Source of the DNA: an uncultured Microbacterium sp.
GTDB taxonomy: Bacteria; Actinomycetota; Actinomycetes; Actinomycetales; Microbacteriaceae
Direction: 5' to 3'
Length of the DNA stretch: 9,617 bases
NCBI GenBank assembly: GCA_937926065.1
Contig: CALANM010000164.1
Span: forward strand, 1-9,617
The position numbers and the translations under genes are program-made. The notes beneath the pieces were generated by a model that was not told the DNA's origin, made no database searches, and worked only from the letters and a program-made list of their open reading frames with translations. Below are positions 6,026-9,617 of this stretch, one piece after another; the first letter of the stretch is position 1, and each line of letters opens with the position of its first letter.

Positions 6026-6754
6026 ATGACCATGAAACCCCGCTCGCCCTTGTCCCGCCTCGACGGGTCGCCGATACGCGTGCTCGTCGTCGACGATGAG
6101 GTCAACCTCAGCGACCTGCTGCGGATGGCGCTTCAGAACAAGGGCTGGGAGGCCCGCACGGCGGCGAACGGACAGGAGGCGCTGAACCTCGTGCGCGAGT
6201 TCGCCCCCGACATCCTCGTCCTCGACATCATGATGCCGGGCATCGACGGCATGGAGGTGCTCCGCCGCGTGCGCAGTGCGGGAAACGACGTCCCGGTGCT
6301 GTTCCTCACCGCGAAGGACGCGGTCGAGGACCGTATCGCCGGGATCAGCGCGGGCGGCGACGACTACCTGACGAAGCCGTTCAATCTGGAGGAGGTCGTC
6401 GTGCGGCTGCACTCCATGGCACGCAGGCACGTCGCGGCCGCGTCCGCCGCCGACACGCTTTTGCGGGTCGGGGATCTGACGCTTGACGAGGAGACGTATG
6501 AAGTCGCCCGCGGGGGAAGCCCGATCAAGCTCACCGCGAAGGAGTTCGAGCTGCTGCGCTACCTCATGCAGAATCCGCGCCGTGTGCTGAGCCGGGCGCA
6601 GATCCTTGATCAGGTGTGGAGTTACGACTTCGGCGGCACCTCGAGTGTCGTGGAGATCTACATCTCGTACCTCCGCAAGAAGATCGACACGCTCGGCGAA
6701 CCGCTCATCCACACAGTGCGGGGCGTCGGGTACACCATCAAGACGCCGCAATGA
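6026..6754 (+). CDS. OmpR/PhoB-family response regulator
   Basis: This 242-residue regulator has a receiver domain (about 17-131) and a winged-helix DNA-binding domain (about 145-240). Receiver residues are all present: acidic pair D23-D24, phosphoacceptor D67 (ILVLDIMMPGIDG), T95 (FLTAKD) and K117 (YLTKPF). The C-terminal domain has KLTAKEFELLRYLMQNP, the recognition-helix region SSVVEIYISYLRKKID and the wing IHTVRGVGYTI, all typical of OmpR family proteins. When phosphorylated by its kinase it should bind DNA as a dimer. AGGAA (6016-6020) lies five bases before the ATG at 6026. A second ATG at 6032 is possible but has poorer spacing. The gene ends in an ATGA overlap with the kinase. Its place directly behind the polyphosphate/beta-helix genes makes those genes the first candidates for its regulon, though this is inferred from position alone. 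Confidence 0.96.
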   Translation: MTMKPRSPLSRLDGSPIRVLVVDDEVNLSDLLRMALQNKGWEARTAANGQEALNLVREFAPDILVLDIMMPGIDGMEVLRRVRSAGNDVPVLFLTAKDAVEDRIAGISAGGDDYLTKPFNLEEVVVRLHSMARRHVAAASAADTLLRVGDLTLDEETYEVARGGSPIKLTAKEFELLRYLMQNPRRVLSRAQILDQVWSYDFGGTSSVVEIYISYLRKKIDTLGEPLIHTVRGVGYTIKTPQ

Positions 6755-8196
6755 GGCGCTGGACGCTCCGCCGGACGCTGGTAGTCGGCACCGGGACGCT
6801 CGTCGCGCTGACCCTGCTCGTGACTGGCTTCGCGACCTCGCTCGCCCTCCGCAGCTTCGTCTATGACCGGCTCGACGCGCAGGTCCTCGAGACCCTCGGG
6901 ATCATCCGCGTCGGTCCGGGCCAGATGGGCGGTCCCTCGGGGCCCGGCGGGGAATCGGGGGATGGGCCTGCGCCCCGCATCGGCACACTCCAGGTCGTCT
7001 ACGCGACCGACGGGTCGGTGGCTGAGTCCAGCTGGACGCGCGACGACGGGAAGGAGCGCTCGCTCGATGAGGCGCAGCTCGCGACGATCGACGATGCCTC
7101 GCTCGGCGACCGCACGCCCACGACCGTCGATCTCGGCGACGAGCTCGGCCCCTTTCGCCTGGCCGCGCAGGAACGCGACGGGGTGCGCGTCGTCGCAGGC
7201 ATCTCGCTCGAGGAGGTCGAGGCGACGACGTCGGCGCTGTCCATCATCCTTCTCAGCGTTGCCGGGGTCGCTCTGCTGCTGGTGCTGGTCGGACTCTCCT
7301 TCTGGGTGCGCCGCACCCTCCGCCCGCTCGATCGGGTCGCCGGGGTCGCGCAGCGGGTCGCAGACCGGCCGCTCGCGGTCGGGGAGGTCGAGATCCCCGA
7401 GCGGGTCGCAGACGTCGACACCGACCCCGTGACGGAGGTCGGCCGGGTGGGCCATTCGCTCAACGTCCTCCTCGCCCACATCGAGGACGCCCTCCGATCG
7501 CGTCAGCACAGTGAAGACCAGCTGCGCCGCTTCATCGCCGACGCGAGCCACGAACTGCGGACCCCGCTCGCCTCGATCCGCGGGTACGCGCAGCTCTCGC
7601 TCGGGGAGGACGCCCCCATGACGCCCACCCAGCAGCGGGCCTTCGACCGCATCGCGTCGGAGTCGACGCGCATGGCAGACCTGGTCGAAGATCTCCTGCT
7701 GCTGGCACGGCTCGACGCCGGTCAACAGTTGCGGCGCGAGCCGGTGGACCTGACTCTGCTCGCGATCGACGCCGTCAGCGACGCGCACGCGGCCGACCCG
7801 ACGCGCACGTGGCTGCTCGACGTCCGGGAGGAGTATGCGATCGAGGTGCAGGGCGACGACAACCGGCTGCGCCAGGTGGTGGCGAACCTGCTCCGTAACG
7901 CTCGTACGCACACGCCCCCCGGCACGCGTGTCATCACCTCGCTCCGTGTGGAGGGCGGGCAGGCGGTCCTCGAGGTGACTGACGACGGGCCCGGCATCGA
8001 TGCCGCACTGAAGGAGCGACTGTTCGAGAGGTTCGCGCGCGGCGACCAGTCCAGGAACCGGGATGCCGGGAGCACCGGTCTCGGCCTCTCGATCGCCGAG
8101 GCGATCGTCTCAGCGCACCGAGGCTCGATCGTCGTCGCCAGCGACCCGGGCCGCACCGCCTTCACTGTGCGGCTGCCGGATCTGAGCACTAGTTGA
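6751..8196 (+). CDS. Membrane sensor histidine kinase (HAMP, HisKA, HATPase_c)
   Basis: This 481-residue kinase is the partner of the preceding regulator; its ATG overlaps that stop (ATGA) and there is no separate ribosome binding site, so translation is likely coupled. Membrane helices lie at about 8-31 and 163-186 and enclose an extracytoplasmic sensor region of about 130 residues. The sensor contains a Gly/Pro tract (VGPGQMGGPSGPGGESGDG, 54-72) and a PAS-like segment VVYATDGSVAESSW. A HAMP linker follows (about 187-250). The phosphorylated His267 lies in DASHELRTPLASIRGY. The N box is QVVANLLRNARTHTP (N379, N383). The G1 box is DDGPGI (411-416), the F box is LFERFARGD, and the G2 box is STGLGLSIAEAI. 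All catalytic elements are intact. The stimulus is unknown; proximity suggests an envelope signal related to the lipoprotein or to cations or polyanions. The 3' end overlaps the convergent small gene by 8 bases. Confidence 0.96.
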   Translation: MRRWTLRRTLVVGTGTLVALTLLVTGFATSLALRSFVYDRLDAQVLETLGIIRVGPGQMGGPSGPGGESGDGPAPRIGTLQVVYATDGSVAESSWTRDDGKERSLDEAQLATIDDASLGDRTPTTVDLGDELGPFRLAAQERDGVRVVAGISLEEVEATTSALSIILLSVAGVALLLVLVGLSFWVRRTLRPLDRVAGVAQRVADRPLAVGEVEIPERVADVDTDPVTEVGRVGHSLNVLLAHIEDALRSRQHSEDQLRRFIADASHELRTPLASIRGYAQLSLGEDAPMTPTQQRAFDRIASESTRMADLVEDLLLLARLDAGQQLRREPVDLTLLAIDAVSDAHAADPTRTWLLDVREEYAIEVQGDDNRLRQVVANLLRNARTHTPPGTRVITSLRVEGGQAVLEVTDDGPGIDAALKERLFERFARGDQSRNRDAGSTGLGLSIAEAIVSAHRGSIVVASDPGRTAFTVRLPDLSTS

Positions 8197-8476
8197 CGGC
8201 ATCCTCGTCCATGGGAGCCCAGTAGCTTTCCCGGGTGCGGCTCCAGCGGTAGCCGCACCTCTTCATGAGCTTCTTGCCGTCGCGGCGGTCAAGCCCGAGC
8301 ACTCGCTCGATGTCGCCATCCGTCCAAGAGTCGTTCCGTTTCACACGGTCGATGAGCAGCGCGGGGACGGCGCCGCCCTCGCGTACCCAGTTGTCGGCGG
8401 ACTGACGCGTGTGCCGGTTCCTGCGCCTTCTCGCCGCAGCATCGATGCGTCTGGCGATCTCCGCAGCTCGCCCCAT
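8189..8476 (-). CDS. Small basic HTH-like protein of unknown function
   Basis: I do not recognise this family. From the ATG at 8476 it is 95 residues: a very basic N-terminal helix (MGRAAEIARRIDAAARRRRN, with further His/Arg to residue 24), then a compact domain (about 36-95) of helices and turns. ALLIDRVKRNDSWTDGDIER followed by VLGLDRRDGKKLMKRCGYRW looks like a helix-turn-helix, with 'SWTDGDIERVLGL' as helix 2 and 'DRRDGKKLMKRCGY' as recognition helix, then RTRESYWAPMDED. The domain resembles a DNA-binding protein in composition. The start is uncertain: GGAG directly abuts this ATG, a TTG lies two codons upstream, and the frame is open for 81 more low-quality codons. Its stop overlaps the kinase stop (8 bases, convergent). 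It is divergent from the membrane protein gene at 8524. A role as local repressor of that pair is possible but inferred. Confidence 0.6.
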   Translation of the reverse strand: MGRAAEIARRIDAAARRRRNRHTRQSADNWVREGGAVPALLIDRVKRNDSWTDGDIERVLGLDRRDGKKLMKRCGYRWSRTRESYWAPMDEDAVN

Positions 8477-8487
8477 CTCCAAACGAT

Positions 8488-8514
8488 GAGCTTGCTCGGC
8501 GCATCGACGATGCG
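8488..8514. promoter_or_regulatory. Two palindromes between divergent genes, possible operator
   Basis: GAGCTTGCTC (8488-8497) and the perfect palindrome CGCATCG-A-CGATGCG (8500-8514) lie in the 47 bases between the proposed starts of the small HTH-like gene and the membrane protein gene. A related core GCATCGATGC occurs at 8439-8448 inside the HTH-like gene. Palindromes of this size between divergent genes are typical binding sites for a dimeric autoregulator. Chance occurrence in GC-rich DNA cannot be excluded. Confidence 0.4.
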
Positions 8515-8523
8515 TTCGCGAGA

Positions 8524-9402
8524 ATGCCGCTCCTCGGCGCGGGTACGTCGAGCTTGCAACAAATGGTCGACTCTGTCCTCGAATCCACGGACGACGTCCA
8601 TCTACGGATTCGGCTGGTGGATGAACTGGAGCTAGCGGCGGACGAGAACGCGGAGCTCGTCGTGTACCTCCGACAGGTGTATGTCTCGAGTGGCGAGCGC
8701 CTCGACGGTACCCGCCCAAGCGTTACGGAGGTTGATGGCGTCGCAGCTTTGGCCGCGACTGCCCTCGGCCGCGCACGGAGGAGACTCCTGGGCCTTGCTA
8801 GCGAACTTCGCGCGCTCCGTCGGTGGTCCAAATACAGGTTCGCGTGGGAGGGCAAGTTGATCAGGCGTCGGTTTCCGCTGGCCCCGACGCGTCGCAATCC
8901 GCCCCCGTCGTTTGTGGCGGCCTTCGCGCAGCTGGACCGTGCGACGAACGAGCGGCGGCGGCTGATGCTCAAGATTTCGAAGGATGAGGCGAGGTGGAGT
9001 CTCCGTCTGTTGCGGGCGCGTGAGTTCATGATCCTTGGCCTGTGGTGGAAGTCAAGTCGCCGGTGGATCGCTTACACAGCCCTGCGTTACGCTGTGTCGA
9101 TTGTTCTGGCTGTGGCGGTCGGGATCTTTCTGTTGAATGCACTCACGCAAGACATGGGATACCTGTGGGGGTGTGCCGTCTCAGTGTCTCTACTGATCGT
9201 GCAGCACTTTGTTGTCAGCCCCCGCGTTAAACGTGCTCTGGACGGGATGCGAATCAAGGCACTCAGCGAGGGAGCGATCCAGTGGGCCCATGCCCGGGTC
9301 TTCGCCGCGGTGTCAACGACCGCTATGGAGCTATCTTGGCGGCGCGTCCGGGACGAGGAGCAGAGGATTCCTCCGGATCAATTTTCCGGAGTTGTCGTCT
9401 GA
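8524..9402 (+). CDS. Unrecognised protein with two C-terminal membrane segments
   Basis: I do not recognise this 292-residue protein. The N-terminal half is soluble and helical (LQQMVDSVLESTDDVHLRIR...LVDELELAADENAELVVYLR), then basic (ALGRARRRLLGLASELRALRRW, ATNERRRLMLKISKDEARW) with likely coiled-coil character. Two hydrophobic segments follow, about 184-206 (TALRYAVSIVLAVAVGIFLL) and 213-232 (YLWGCAVSVSLLIVQHFVV), with a short loop between them. A cytosolic tail of about 60 residues completes it. By the positive-inside rule both large parts would face the cytosol. The ATG at 8524 is chosen because no in-frame GTG or TTG lies in the preceding 120 bases; only a weak GAGA precedes it, so a start at Met14 (8563) remains possible. 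Codon use is less biased than in the neighbouring genes, suggesting recent acquisition. Long, coherent amphipathic composition supports a real gene, but function is unknown. Confidence 0.65.
   Translation: MPLLGAGTSSLQQMVDSVLESTDDVHLRIRLVDELELAADENAELVVYLRQVYVSSGERLDGTRPSVTEVDGVAALAATALGRARRRLLGLASELRALRRWSKYRFAWEGKLIRRRFPLAPTRRNPPPSFVAAFAQLDRATNERRRLMLKISKDEARWSLRLLRAREFMILGLWWKSSRRWIAYTALRYAVSIVLAVAVGIFLLNALTQDMGYLWGCAVSVSLLIVQHFVVSPRVKRALDGMRIKALSEGAIQWAHARVFAAVSTTAMELSWRRVRDEEQRIPPDQFSGVVV
9371..9391 (+). terminator. Weak hairpin at the 3' end of the membrane protein gene
   Basis: CTCCGG (9371-9376) and CCGGAG (9386-9391) can pair around a 9-base loop containing TTTT, just inside the end of the coding region. 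A short stem without a T-run after it makes termination doubtful; it is recorded as the only stem-loop I see near this stop. Confidence 0.2.
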
Positions 9403-9617
9403 CTTCGGATTGTCTGCCGATCACCGTCTGCCGAGCCGCGACGCACGTTGACGTCCGTCCAGCAGGCGTAGCCGGGATAGGGACCGAAGAGGAAGCTGGG
9501 CCAGGTTCATTCACTCGATCGTTGGGCAAATCGCTCCGTCATGCCCGGCGATGATCCGGCACGGACGTCCGGAGGTGCGCGGCCGCGTCCCGCGACCATT
9601 CTATCGAAGGGCGGTGC
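9403..9617. other. Window end without a confident gene
   Basis: No frame gives a convincing protein. The nonamer GTCTGCCGA is repeated at 9413-9421 and 9426-9434, and a palindrome CGGACGTCCG lies at 9562-9571. On the plus strand an ATG at 9541 opens a frame running off the window (MPGDDPARTSGGARPRPATI...), and another ATG at 9551 opens a second frame. Neither has a ribosome binding site, so neither is called as a gene. On the minus strand, TAGAAT near 9600 could be a -10 element, but no minus-strand gene follows it here. Confidence 0.4.

Noticed and set aside
3838..6105. Minus-strand open frame of 755 codons across the VTC and lipoprotein genes.
   Set aside because: Its periodic Val/Asp/Gly/Arg text mirrors the beta-helix repeats on the other strand; no start signal or known domain.
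6658..7911. Minus-strand open frame of 417 codons opposite the histidine kinase.
   Set aside because: Antisense shadow; the plus strand has an intact kinase with all catalytic boxes.
9541..9617. Possible start of a new gene running off the right end (ATG at 9541 or 9551).
   Set aside because: No ribosome binding site and too little sequence to judge coding character.

Overview
The window is GC-rich (I estimate close to 70%) with dense genes, GTG and ATG starts, ATGA/GTGA stop-start overlaps and strong GAC/GCC/CTC codon bias. This fits a high-GC actinobacterium. The gene set and the repeated heptamer GGATGCC suggest Microbacteriaceae (Microbacterium-like), but that placement is inference; no rRNA or tRNA is present to confirm it.

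Layout. (1) 1-1535: an acyl-CoA catabolism block, with the 3' end of a CitE/HpcH-type lyase and then a complete acyl-CoA dehydrogenase. (2) 1567-2061, minus strand: a GNAT acetyltransferase convergent with the dehydrogenase. (3) 2062-2762: a degraded stretch. It holds the orphan C-terminal tail of a TRAP transporter large permease (DctM) on the minus strand at 2106-2234, followed by about 500 bases without a credible gene. (4) 2763-8196: the centre of the window, five plus-strand genes: a DUF4956 membrane protein, a VTC-type polyphosphate polymerase domain protein, a large secreted lipoprotein made of right-handed beta-helix repeats (Cthe_2159 / PF14262-like), an OmpR-family response regulator and a sensor histidine kinase. 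The first three overlap by a few bases. The last two also overlap. Between the two groups lies a perfect 15-bp inverted repeat. (5) 8189-9402: an unrecognised small basic HTH-like protein (minus strand), whose stop overlaps the kinase stop, and a divergent 292-residue protein with two membrane segments. The 47-bp gap between their proposed starts carries two palindromes. (6) 9403-9617: no confident gene.

How the genes may work together. The VTC domain keeps the basic tunnel and acidic metal-site residues expected of a polyphosphate-forming enzyme. DUF4956 supplies membrane helices, and the lipoprotein would display an Asp-rich, probably calcium-binding beta-helix on the outer face of the membrane. 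The two-component pair next to it is the obvious candidate regulator. DUF4956, VTC and Cthe_2159-like neighbours occur together in other Gram-positive bacteria, but to my knowledge the joint function is undefined. I regard this as the most interesting system here. The divergent HTH/membrane pair is the second.
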